Positions 26,118-33,249 of a DNA stretch of 33,249 bases are shown one piece after another. Numbering within the stretch: the first letter of the stretch is position 1; each line of letters starts with the position of its first letter. Both the position numbers and the translations under genes were made by a program. Source of the DNA: Pirellulaceae bacterium (GTDB taxonomy: Bacteria; Planctomycetota; Planctomycetia; Pirellulales; Pirellulaceae); contig JAKVCA010000045.1 in NCBI GenBank assembly GCA_022448315.1, forward strand, positions 1-33,249. Reading direction: 5' to 3'. The notes under the pieces are model-generated. The model saw only the letters and a program-made list of their open reading frames with translations. It did no database searches and was not told where the DNA came from.

Positions 26118-26837
26118 TTATTCAGTTCGGGCGAGGTGTTCGTCCAATTCTTTGGTTGTGAAAAATGCGGTGGCGTAGACCCTTTGAAGCTGTTGACAGG
26201 ATGGATCCCCTTTCCAGTAGGCGTCCGCGACGGAGAGTAATTTGAACACCCCAATCGCAGCAGCGGATTTCACGTGAGGCCCATGGCAGAGGGCAAGGAA
26301 CTCGCCGTTTTGGTAGAAGGAGACCTGATCGTGCTCCGCAAATCCGTCTTTGATATGCTCAACCTTCAAGGTCTGTTTCAGGTCCCTGCAAACTTCAATC
26401 GCCGACTCTCGATCTTTTTCGATCCGTTCGAAGGTCTCGCCAAGCTCGACGAGCCGCTTCATTTCAGCTTCGATTGCTAGGAAATCGTCGTCACTTAATG
26501 CGTGTTGCAAATCGAAGTCGTAATAGAATCCTTCTTCAGTGGCCGGGCCAAAGGCGAGCTGGACTCCTGGGAAGAGTCGCATGATGGCCCGGGCCATGAC
26601 GTGGGCGCAGGAGTGCCGCATGACGTCAAGTGCCTCGGGGTCCTTGTTCGTGAGGATTTGAACGCGGCAGATGGTGTCCTCGGGGAGCGTCGTATCCAGC
26701 CCAACAACAGTGTCATCTATTTTGCCTGCAATAGCGGCATTTGCGAGTCTCGAGCTGATCGACTCAGCGACCTGATGAACCGTGCAGGGGGAGGTGTAGG
26801 TCTTTTCTGATCCGTCAGGCAGTTGAACAGTGGTCAT
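26118..26837 (-). CDS. Threonyl-tRNA synthetase N-terminal half: TGS plus editing domain only
   Basis: The 239 residues match the first third of bacterial ThrRS. They comprise a TGS domain (VQLPDGSEKTYTSPCTVHQVA) and the editing (SAD) domain with its zinc/active-site pairs HSCAH (H-x3-H) and LCHGPH (C-x3-H) intact. The family's end-of-domain segment (RVYATAFFTTKELDEHLAR) is followed by TE and a TGA stop, so the catalytic core and anticodon-binding domain (about 400 residues) are absent. No downstream frame restores them. It is either a stand-alone trans-editing factor that deacylates Ser-tRNA-Thr, or a recent truncation. I chose ATG 26837, the start of the TTVQLPDG segment; TTG 26849 is an upstream alternative. 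A full thrS must exist elsewhere. Confidence 0.85.
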   Translation of the reverse strand: MTTVQLPDGSEKTYTSPCTVHQVAESISSRLANAAIAGKIDDTVVGLDTTLPEDTICRVQILTNKDPEALDVMRHSCAHVMARAIMRLFPGVQLAFGPATEEGFYYDFDLQHALSDDDFLAIEAEMKRLVELGETFERIEKDRESAIEVCRDLKQTLKVEHIKDGFAEHDQVSFYQNGEFLALCHGPHVKSAAAIGVFKLLSVADAYWKGDPSCQQLQRVYATAFFTTKELDEHLARTE

Positions 26838-27033
26838 GATGCCAAGCAATCCTCGCTGAAAAAGTCTATTGCGGAGGAATCGGAGTTCAGTATAAAGAGG
26901 CCCCGTTTTTGGGCAATATTGGATTTTTCAGCTGCAAGGCAAGGACTTGACGAATGGAGTCCTCCTTGGCACACTGTGGCTTCGAGATTGCTCGGATAAG
27001 ACATGGCAGGTTCATCCGACAGTCCGGTTTTTG

Positions 27034-27107
27034 GGGCGTTTAGCTCAGTTGGCTAGAGCGTCGCGTTGACATCGCGGAGGTCACTGGTTCAAGCCCAGTA
27101 ACGCCCA
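27034..27107 (+). tRNA. tRNA-Val(GAC)
   Basis: A 74-base cloverleaf has acceptor GGGCGTT/AACGCCC with discriminator A. The D arm is in TAGCTCAGTTGGCTAGAGC. The anticodon arm is CGCG-TTGACAT-CGCG, giving anticodon GAC. The T arm is CTGGTTCAAGCCCAG. CCA is not encoded (CTG follows). Confidence 0.96.
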
Positions 27108-27307
27108 CTGCTCCTCTCAGGCACTCGACAAAAATCCGTCTGCGTCAGCAATTTAAGGCGAATCGCCACAAAGGCGGTGCGAATTCACCGCATTTTGCGC
27201 ATGGCGTCCCTCTTGACCATCGATCCTTGATTTTCTAATTTTAGGGGCTCGAATTTCGTCGATTTCGATGCTCTCCGCATGAGCCACGGGTGATCGACGG
27301 CGTTCTA

Positions 27308-27381
27308 GCCAGCGTAGCTTCAATTGGCAGAGCACCGCATTCGTAATGCGGGGGTTGCGGGTTCGATTCCCGCCGCTGGCT
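27308..27381 (+). tRNA. tRNA-Thr(CGT)
   Basis: A 74-base cloverleaf has acceptor GCCAGCG/CGCTGGC with discriminator T. The D arm is in TAGCTTCAATTGGCAGAGC. The anticodon arm is CCGCA-TTCGTAA-TGCGG, giving anticodon CGT. The T arm is GCGGGTTCGATTCCCGC. It lies 471 bases from the start of the divergent, truncated ThrRS gene. Confidence 0.96.
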
Positions 27382-27474
27382 CTCCAAGTTGTATTTTATT
27401 AGCCCAAATCTTTTCCGATTGCACTTCGAAGATCGAGACGCAATTGGTCTGAGAACCCAAGACTACAGGTGCCT

Positions 27475-28812
27475 ATGTCCATGGACATCGAATCCCCAGT
27501 TCACCAAATTGATTTGAAAGAACTCGTGTTATCCAACGGTTCCTTTGGTCCTCACGAGATTGAGCAAATTCGCTCGACGATCGCTTCGGACTACGCCCAG
27601 TTCTCGGTTTTGAGGGATCTTGCGGGGGAGCTTGAAGCGACTGAAGAAAGAAGCCCTGCGACTTCGGTTAGGTTGGGCGTCGGATTGTTCTTGCTGGGCC
27701 GGTACCATCGAGCTTGCGAAGTGCTTTCGAACGCTGATGGCGGTGCCGTTAGTCATTACTACCGGGGTAAATCTTTGTTTTACCTCGAAAAATACAGCGA
27801 AGCTGTCGAAGCCTACGAACAGGCAAAGCGTGCTGGCTATGATTCAGGTTTCTGCGACGTCGCGATTGCCGAAGCCAAGCGATACAACAAAGAGCCGGAG
27901 GATGCCCTCAAAATTCTGGATGAGCTCTATGGTCCCATCGAACAGACTGCCGAGTACCTTTACCAGCGTGCAGCGACCGTTGCGGCGGTGGGTAGCAACC
28001 CCTCGGAAGTCGTCGCTTTATATGAGCGAGCTGTCGAGCTTGAGCCAGAGCACGCGGGCGCGCTGTTCGGCCTCGCACTCGAAAACGATCGTCGTGGCAA
28101 CGATGAAAAAGCACTCGAATTGTATGCCAAGTCGGCCGCTTCATTCCCGAGTCACGTGGGAGCTCTCCTGAACCTGGGCGTGCTTTACGAAGATCATAAC
28201 CAGTTCGAACGAGCACAGAGGTGCTTCGAGCGAATTCTGGATGTTCATCCTGCTCACCCTGAAGCACGGTTGTATTTCAGGGATGTGGTCGCTGCCGGTG
28301 GCGCGACGGTGGATCCGTGGGAAGAGCGTGAAAAGGAAAAAATGGCCCAGATTTTGAAGGTGCCGGTCACCGATTTCGAATTGTCCGTGCGAAGTCGAAA
28401 TTGCCTCCAGAAGATGAATATTCGCACGATTGGCGATTTGACTCACGTCAGCGAGGCTGAGCTTCTGGCCAGTAAGAACTTTGGCGAAACATCACTGATT
28501 GAGATCCGTGAAATGTTGTCGACAAAGGGCGTTGGCATTGGACAGTTCGCGCACGAAAAACGGACTGACGAAGAAGTTGATATTTCCGATGTTCCTGAAG
28601 ATCAGCGGGCGATGCTCGAGCGTCCCATTGCGGACCTCAACCTTTCGGTGCGAGCACGAAAATGTATGAACCGGCTCACGATGTCAACGCTGGGAGAACT
28701 TTGTCGGAAGACTCAGGACGACCTGCTTGAATGCAAAAATTTTGGTGTGACAAGCCTGAATGAAGTTCGTGAGAAGCTTGAGCAACTCGGGCTTAAGCTC
28801 CGCGGCGAGTAA
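27475..28812 (+). CDS. TPR protein with two RNA polymerase alpha C-terminal domains
   Basis: This protein has about 445 residues. Residues around 60-285 are tetratricopeptide repeats (SHYYRGKSLFYLEKYSEAVEA, GALFGLALENDRRGNDEKALEL, GALLNLGVLYEDHNQFERAQRC). Two domains homologous to the C-terminal domain of RNA polymerase alpha follow: VTDFELSVRSRNCLQKMNI...LLASKNFGETSLIEI (about 298-360), and IADLNLSVRARKCMNRLTM...LLECKNFGVTSLNEV (about 383-445). The first keeps the equivalents of E. coli R265, N268 and C269; the second keeps R265 and C269 but has Lys for N268. K298 is Thr in both. No alpha N-terminal domain is present, so it is not an RNAP subunit. The start is ATG 27475 or GTG 27469. A terminator follows. 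Confidence 0.92.
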   Translation: MSMDIESPVHQIDLKELVLSNGSFGPHEIEQIRSTIASDYAQFSVLRDLAGELEATEERSPATSVRLGVGLFLLGRYHRACEVLSNADGGAVSHYYRGKSLFYLEKYSEAVEAYEQAKRAGYDSGFCDVAIAEAKRYNKEPEDALKILDELYGPIEQTAEYLYQRAATVAAVGSNPSEVVALYERAVELEPEHAGALFGLALENDRRGNDEKALELYAKSAASFPSHVGALLNLGVLYEDHNQFERAQRCFERILDVHPAHPEARLYFRDVVAAGGATVDPWEEREKEKMAQILKVPVTDFELSVRSRNCLQKMNIRTIGDLTHVSEAELLASKNFGETSLIEIREMLSTKGVGIGQFAHEKRTDEEVDISDVPEDQRAMLERPIADLNLSVRARKCMNRLTMSTLGELCRKTQDDLLECKNFGVTSLNEVREKLEQLGLKLRGE

Positions 28813-28846
28813 GGGTGACTCGTTCTCAGGCTTAGTGTGACTCTTG

Positions 28847-28878
28847 AAAACCCGGTCTTTCGTGGACCGGGTTTTTTT
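28847..28878 (+). terminator. Rho-independent terminator
   Basis: AACCCGGTC and GACCGGGTT form a perfect stem around TTTCGTG, flanked by A4 and T7. It ends the TPR/alpha-CTD transcription unit 35 bases past the stop. Confidence 0.95.
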
Positions 28879-28937
28879 ATTGACGGGTTCGGGGTTGAGC
28901 CCGGACGTGAAGCCACCGATGCAACCAAAGGAGTGGC

Positions 28938-30083
28938 ATGAAGGAAGATACTTCGGTTCGCTATCGGCTTGTTCATCAAGATGCGCGTTGTGGTGCTCGA
29001 GTTGGAGTGTTGGAGACGCCGCGAGGCGACATTGACTTGCCAACCTTCATGCCGGTGGGGACACTCGGAACCGTCAAGGGTTTGACGGTTGAGCAAGTTG
29101 CTTCCACCGGTGCTCAAATTCTTCTGGGGAATACTTACCACCTTGCACTACGACCGGGGGAAGACGTGGTCAAGGATCTGGGGGGCCTGCACCAATTTAT
29201 GGGCTGGGATCGACCGATCCTGACCGACAGCGGTGGCTTTCAGATTTTTTCGCTGGCGAAGCTGACCAAAATCGATGAACAGAAAGCCGTCTTTCGCTCC
29301 CATATCGACGGTAGCAAGCTGGAAATGAGTCCTGAGCGATCGATCGAGATTCAGGAGTGTCTGGGTTCAGACATTGCAATGGTCCTGGATCACGTCATCG
29401 GTCTTCCTGCTGCGAGGAGTGACGTCAAGGAGGCCTCTGACCGTTCCATACGCTGGGCAGAAAGATGCTTGAAGGCAGCGACTCGCGCGGATCAGGCCCA
29501 GTTTGCCATCGTGCAAGGGGGCTTGGATGAAGGATTACGCCAGGAGTGCGCTCGGGCACTTTGCTCCATGGATTTTCCTGGTTACGCCATTGGTGGATTG
29601 AGTGTTGGCGAAGAGCCCAGCGAGATGTATCGCATCATCGATGCGACCATCCCGGAATTGCCCGAAGATCGGCCGAGGTATTTGATGGGGGTGGGGCGTC
29701 CCGAGGATCTACTCAATGCTGTCGGCCGAGGCGTGGATATGTTCGATTGTGTGATGCCGACTCGAAACGGGAGAAATGCCTCTGCATTTACAGATTCCGG
29801 CTCGATTAAATTGCGAAACAAGCAGTACGAGAGGGAATCCGCACCATTGGATATGGGCTGGAAATCGCCGGTTGGCCATCTGAGTCGAGCTTACTTTCGG
29901 CATCTCTTCATGGCCAATGAGATGTTGGGCCCGATTCTTCTGTCGCTTCATAACCTCGCCTACTACCAAAAGTTGATGAAAGAGGCGAGGGAGGCAATTT
30001 TGGCGGATTGCTTCTTGGAGCTCTATGCATCACGCATGCAGGGTTGGGCGGCCAATGAGACTCTTTCCGTCAGGTGGACTTAA
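28938..30083 (+). CDS. tgt: tRNA-guanine transglycosylase family protein lacking zinc cysteines
   Basis: This 381-residue TIM-barrel enzyme of the Tgt family exchanges guanine-34 for preQ1 in GUN-anticodon tRNAs. The substrate site ([14 protein letters not shown]), the catalytic aspartates ([26 protein letters not shown]) and [24 protein letters not shown] are intact. The C-x-C-x2-C zinc motif that precedes SRAYxxHL in the family reads W308-K-S310-P-V-G313 here, so all three cysteines are gone, while the histidine ligand region (SLHN, H338) remains. The structural zinc is therefore probably absent. The gene precedes yajC and secDF, a common order (tgt-yajC-secD). ATG 28938 follows AAGGAG. Confidence 0.93.
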   Translation: MKEDTSVRYRLVHQDARCGARVGVLETPRGDIDLPTFMPVGTLGTVKGLTVEQVASTGAQILLGNTYHLALRPGEDVVKDLGGLHQFMGWDRPILTDSGGFQIFSLAKLTKIDEQKAVFRSHIDGSKLEMSPERSIEIQECLGSDIAMVLDHVIGLPAARSDVKEASDRSIRWAERCLKAATRADQAQFAIVQGGLDEGLRQECARALCSMDFPGYAIGGLSVGEEPSEMYRIIDATIPELPEDRPRYLMGVGRPEDLLNAVGRGVDMFDCVMPTRNGRNASAFTDSGSIKLRNKQYERESAPLDMGWKSPVGHLSRAYFRHLFMANEMLGPILLSLHNLAYYQKLMKEAREAILADCFLELYASRMQGWAANETLSVRWT

Positions 30084-30395
30084 AAGGCCAGCAATCAGGC
30101 AAAATGGAGGGAGTTTGATCCCTGATTTCACGCGGTTTAGGCCGCGGTAAAGACGCCTTGTCGGTTATCTGACAACACCTTAAGATGTTGGGCTTAACTC
30201 GACTGGATTTGTAGCATCCCAAAATTGTCTTTTGGGGACGGGGCGACCATGAGTGCTGCAGCGACTCCGCTGCCGTCTCGCGATTTCTCTTCCCTACGCG
30301 TGATGTGGGTTCGCCGAAGCCGTTGAGGGGAATTGGGTTCGTGTTCACCAACATTTCTACCCGCAATGCTCCTGGAGCAAGGTAAGCGTCCTTTC
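30084..30395 (+). other. Spacer between tgt and yajC
   Basis: This 312-base interval holds two small stem candidates (TTGTC/GACAA at about 30158-30174 and CAACA/TGTTG just after) without a T tract. A 25-codon ORF at 30249-30326 (MSAAATPLPSRDFSSLRVMW and five more residues) follows a G-rich stretch. I cannot tell whether that ORF is used. No other gene is visible. Confidence 0.4.
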
Positions 30396-30779
30396 ATGTT
30401 CAACGCTCTGACCTGGATGAGTTGGCAGTTGCTGGCACAACAGGAAAAGCCGGCGGCCGACAATCCGCCTGGGCTTTTTGACATGCTGTCTGGTATGGCG
30501 TTACCCATAGGGATGATCATTGTTCTCTACATCTTTTTGATGGTTTTGCCCCAGAGGCGGGAACAGAAGAAGGCTCAGGAATTTCTGAGCAGTCTGAAGA
30601 AAAATGACCAAGTCATCCTCCAGGGAGGGATCTTGGCCACGATCATGAACGTACAGAAGGAGCAGGATATCATTACTGTCCGAATTGACGAGTCAACCAA
30701 TACGAAAATGCGCGTTTTGCGATCGTCGGTTGTCAAAGTCGTTCAGGATAAAGGTGCCTCTGAATCCGGTACAGAATAA
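30396..30779 (+). CDS. yajC: YajC, preprotein translocase accessory subunit
   Basis: This single-pass membrane protein associates with SecDF in the Sec translocon. One transmembrane segment (LPIGMIIVLYIFLMVLP) is followed by RREQKKAQEFLSSLKKNDQVILQGGILATI, the family core. The C-terminal cytoplasmic part ends in a charged tail. I chose ATG 30396 (MFNALTWMSWQLLAQQ); ATG 30366 and the longer frame are alternatives. An A/G-rich AAGGTAAG lies upstream. secDF follows 62 bases later. The tgt-yajC-secDF order supports the assignment. Confidence 0.93.
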   Translation: MFNALTWMSWQLLAQQEKPAADNPPGLFDMLSGMALPIGMIIVLYIFLMVLPQRREQKKAQEFLSSLKKNDQVILQGGILATIMNVQKEQDIITVRIDESTNTKMRVLRSSVVKVVQDKGASESGTE

Positions 30780-30841
30780 GCACAATTTTTAAATTTGTTC
30801 GGCGATCAATCTTCTTCATAGGGAAGCAGGGATTTCCTGAG

Positions 30842-33249
30842 ATGAATCATTTGCACAATTTTGCGATTTCTTTGCTGGCTCAAGACGCGGTTGATCCCGC
30901 CAATGAATCCACGGGCCCCATCAGCTCGTTTTTGGCTCTTTTGGGAAATGACGTTTTTCTAGCCCTGTTGACGATCGCATTGACGGTGGTTGCCTGTTTT
31001 GTCGTAGGCGGCTATTACACCCGGTCAATCCGGCTGCCAGAGATGGGATGGAAGGTCGGTCTCATGCTGAGTTGTTTATTCGTTTCAGCGGAGATGATCG
31101 TTTTTAAATGGCCCCCTCGCCTTGGTGTCGACCTCAAGGGCGGGGTGGTCTACATGGCACAGATCTCGCCGGTTGCCGAGGATGAGAACGTGAAGCCCGA
31201 GGATTTGGTGCCTCGGCTCAAAGAACGCGTCGACCCGACAAACACCAAAGAGATCATGATTCGTCCTTACGGATCCGACATGATTGAAATTGTGATCCCT
31301 GACGTCACCGATGCGGAAGGTGATCGAATTTGGAGTAAAGTGACTCAGCAGGGGGTCATGCGTTTTCAGATCGTTGCTCGGGGTGTCGATGAATCTCAGG
31401 TTTCAACACCACTGAAAGATCTGGCTGATGCCCAGGCTGCAGCGGGTAATCTTTCGCCTTGGGTGCTTGATGCCAAGCAGAATCGGGTAGGACGCTGGGT
31501 CGGGATTGGTCGAAAGCTGGACCAATTCGGTGATCTTGGAGCGTATCGTTATGTTCCTTCTGGGAACGCAATCATTCGTGATGCCACCACGGGCGTGATT
31601 CTGAATCCTCCTGCCGACGCTTTGGTGATGGAGGAGGGGAACGAAGGGGTACTTTTGACTCAGTGGGCCGAAAGCGGGAACATCCCAGGATTGCCTGAAG
31701 GTCAAAAGGCAAATCTGCAAATCCTGATGGAGGTTGGCAACTTTGACGTCACCGGAGACTCCCTTGCAAACCCGACACAGGGTTTTGATGACCGAAATCG
31801 ACCTGCAGTGAATTTTCAGCTGAAGGGCAAGGGGATCGGTTTCTTCTATAAGTTGACCAGTGACAACATCAATCGCCCCCTCGGAATTGTGATGGATGAT
31901 CGGTTGCTCTCGGCACCGAACATCAACAGTGCAATTTCTAATCAGGGTCAGATTATGGGAAATTTCACCCAATCTGAAGTGGAAGATCTGGTCAACATTC
32001 TGAAGTCAGGTCGGCTGCCCGCCACCATCAAGGAACAGTGGGTCAGCAAGGATCAGGTCGATTCCAACATCGGTAAACAGATGCAGAGTCAAGGCTTGAT
32101 AGCCATTGGGGCATCATTCGTCTGCGTCATGATTTTCATGTTGTTCTACTACAGATTTTCTGGCGTTGTGGCGTGTTTTGCCTTGATCGTCAATGTTGCG
32201 ATGATCGTTGCGTTGACCATGCTCATCAACTTCCCGTTCTCGTTGACCAGTCTCGCGGGATTGGTGCTGACGGTGGGTATGTCGGTGGACGCGAATGTCC
32301 TGATCTATGAGCGTATCCGTGAGGAACTTGCGAAAGGGTCTTCTCTGCGAATGGGGATTCGCAATGGTTTTGCCCGGGCTACAACGACCATCGTTGATGC
32401 CAACGTCACGACGTTGATCACCGCCGTGGTTCTGTACGCGATTGGAACGGAGCAGATCCGAGGTTTCGCAGTGACGCTGATTTTGGGCATTCTGATCTCA
32501 ATGTTCACCGCGATCTTCTGTGCTCGCGCGATTTTTGAAATTGCTGAGAGAACCCGAATCCTGAGAAAACTTGGAATGCTACAACTGCTTAGCCCCACGC
32601 GATTCGAGTTCACAAGGTTTTGGAAGATGACGACAGTCGCCTCGATGCTGTTGATTGCGATCGGCCTCGTCGCAACCTACTGGAGGTACAATTCTACAAA
32701 AGACTTGTTTTCGTATGATCTAAAGGGCGGAACGAGTGCTCGGATCGTTTTTGAAGAATCCCAAAAGCCCGAAGAGGTTCGCAAGCTCTTAAAGGATTAC
32801 TTCGCGAACCTCGAAGTGGGCGGGGTGACCTTTGACGTTGACGCGTCCATGGTGAAAGCCAATACCTACGAGGACAACACGGTATTTCGCGTGGATACGA
32901 GTCTTAAGCCGTGGGAAGTCCAAGACGAATCCATCGCAAAACTGCGGGAAGAACGTCAAGCACTCGTTTTAAAGCGTGATCAAGCAAACGGCGAGGAACG
33001 CGAAAATCTTGATAACGAGATCAAAAAGAAGAGTGAAGAAATTGACGAAAAAACTAAGCGACCAGAAGACTACCCGGAGTTCACAGAGATTCTGGAAGAC
33101 GTTTTTGAGGGAAAACTCGCTCACTATGAACTCGAGGTAGGCAAACTCACATATACACCGGTGAGTCTGACCACCGAGCCGGAATCGACCGAGCCGGAAT
33201 CGACTGAGCCGGAATCGACTGAGCCGGAATCGACTGAGCCGGAATCGAC
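30842..33249 (+). CDS. secDF: SecD-SecF fusion protein translocase subunit (runs off the window)
   Basis: At least 802 codons are visible without a stop. Two N-terminal membrane segments (LALLTIALTVVACFVVGGYY; GLMLSCLFVSAEMIVF) precede the SecD P1 start LGVDLKGGVVYMAQI. The remaining P1 domain, the SecD membrane block (LIAIGASFVCVMIFMLFYY through LAGLVLTVGMSVDANVLIYERI, then the helices to FTAIFCARAIFEIA) and the SecF start (MLLIAIGLVATYW, FSYDLKGGTSARI) follow in one chain. This is the SecDF fusion form that drives export with the proton gradient. The SecF periplasmic loop is enlarged by a charged coiled coil and an EPEST repeat in which the window ends. An extra N-terminal helix, compared with E. 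coli SecD, is apparent. Confidence 0.95.
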   Translation, partial: MNHLHNFAISLLAQDAVDPANESTGPISSFLALLGNDVFLALLTIALTVVACFVVGGYYTRSIRLPEMGWKVGLMLSCLFVSAEMIVFKWPPRLGVDLKGGVVYMAQISPVAEDENVKPEDLVPRLKERVDPTNTKEIMIRPYGSDMIEIVIPDVTDAEGDRIWSKVTQQGVMRFQIVARGVDESQVSTPLKDLADAQAAAGNLSPWVLDAKQNRVGRWVGIGRKLDQFGDLGAYRYVPSGNAIIRDATTGVILNPPADALVMEEGNEGVLLTQWAESGNIPGLPEGQKANLQILMEVGNFDVTGDSLANPTQGFDDRNRPAVNFQLKGKGIGFFYKLTSDNINRPLGIVMDDRLLSAPNINSAISNQGQIMGNFTQSEVEDLVNILKSGRLPATIKEQWVSKDQVDSNIGKQMQSQGLIAIGASFVCVMIFMLFYYRFSGVVACFALIVNVAMIVALTMLINFPFSLTSLAGLVLTVGMSVDANVLIYERIREELAKGSSLRMGIRNGFARATTTIVDANVTTLITAVVLYAIGTEQIRGFAVTLILGILISMFTAIFCARAIFEIAERTRILRKLGMLQLLSPTRFEFTRFWKMTTVASMLLIAIGLVATYWRYNSTKDLFSYDLKGGTSARIVFEESQKPEEVRKLLKDYFANLEVGGVTFDVDASMVKANTYEDNTVFRVDTSLKPWEVQDESIAKLREERQALVLKRDQANGEERENLDNEIKKKSEEIDEKTKRPEDYPEFTEILEDVFEGKLAHYELEVGKLTYTPVSLTTEPESTEPESTEPESTEPESTEPES
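33176..33249 (+). repeat. 15-bp tandem repeat coding EPEST
   Basis: Five units of GAGCCGGAATCGACT, the last cut by the window edge, are nearly identical at DNA level. They encode (EPEST)n inside the SecF-side periplasmic loop of secDF. The unit keeps frame, so copy number can vary without breaking the protein. Confidence 0.93.

Noticed and set aside
25722-26240. 172-codon plus-strand ORF in the gene-poor interval
   Set aside because: It runs antisense through the thrS fragment and across the tandem repeat, and its translation has no protein-like pattern.
1-33249. CRISPR arrays, insertion sequences, prophage or integrase genes
   Set aside because: No spaced direct-repeat array, transposase, integrase or terminal inverted repeats were seen; the tandem repeats found are short and contiguous.

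Overview
The window looks like a piece of chromosome from a planctomycete (Planctomycetota, probably the Pirellulales/Rhodopirellula side). The signs are a PQQ-like beta-propeller protein opening with a WRGPDRTGH-type motif, a secreted sulfatase, an SHD1-domain secreted protein, a TPR protein carrying RNA polymerase alpha-CTD domains, a Gly/Met-rich secreted repeat protein, and several short conserved proteins known to me mainly from that phylum. Family assignments are by reading only; no database search was possible.

Layout. (1) 1-1160: the 3' end of aroB, a doubtful small ORF, a broken thioredoxin-like fragment and a terminator. (2) 1159-3334, minus strand: a secreted PQQ-like protein and a MerR-type regulator with a CarH/LitR-like cobalamin-binding fold that lacks both cobalamin-ligating histidines. 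(3) 3627-8893, plus strand: five genes chained by 4-base start/stop overlaps (FAD oxidoreductase, DUF1365, CFA-type methyltransferase, DUF1295 membrane protein, second CFA-like methyltransferase), a lipid-modification operon of the kind linked elsewhere to light and singlet-oxygen responses. A 20-bp palindrome lies between regulator and operon. (4) 9024-10193: a secreted thioredoxin-fold/SHD1 protein whose reading frame is crossed by one TGA exactly at the first cysteine of the CxxC active site (UGPC), followed by a plausible bacterial SECIS hairpin; I read it as a selenoprotein. (5) 10326-13929: a YceH-like protein, an HDAC-family deacetylase and a secreted repeat protein. (6) 13958-20157: ilvB with a possible attenuation leader, then rpmI-rplT and pheS-pheT. 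(7) 20195-25604: Nudix-like protein, sulfatase, aldo/keto reductase, tRNA-Glu, csrA, DUF2203 and a conserved hypothetical. (8) 25605-28812: a gene-poor stretch with a 16-bp tandem repeat, a ThrRS cut off after its editing domain, tRNA-Val, tRNA-Thr and the TPR/alpha-CTD protein. (9) 28938-33249: tgt, yajC and a secDF fusion that runs off the window inside an EPEST repeat.

Best candidates for new biology: the UGPC thioredoxin-like selenoprotein just downstream of the lipid operon; the regulator/lipid-operon pair, where a B12-type photoreceptor fold appears to have lost its cofactor site; the TPR-double-alpha-CTD protein; the stand-alone ThrRS editing module; a Tgt that has lost all three zinc cysteines; and a candidate ilvB leader peptide resembling actinobacterial ones.
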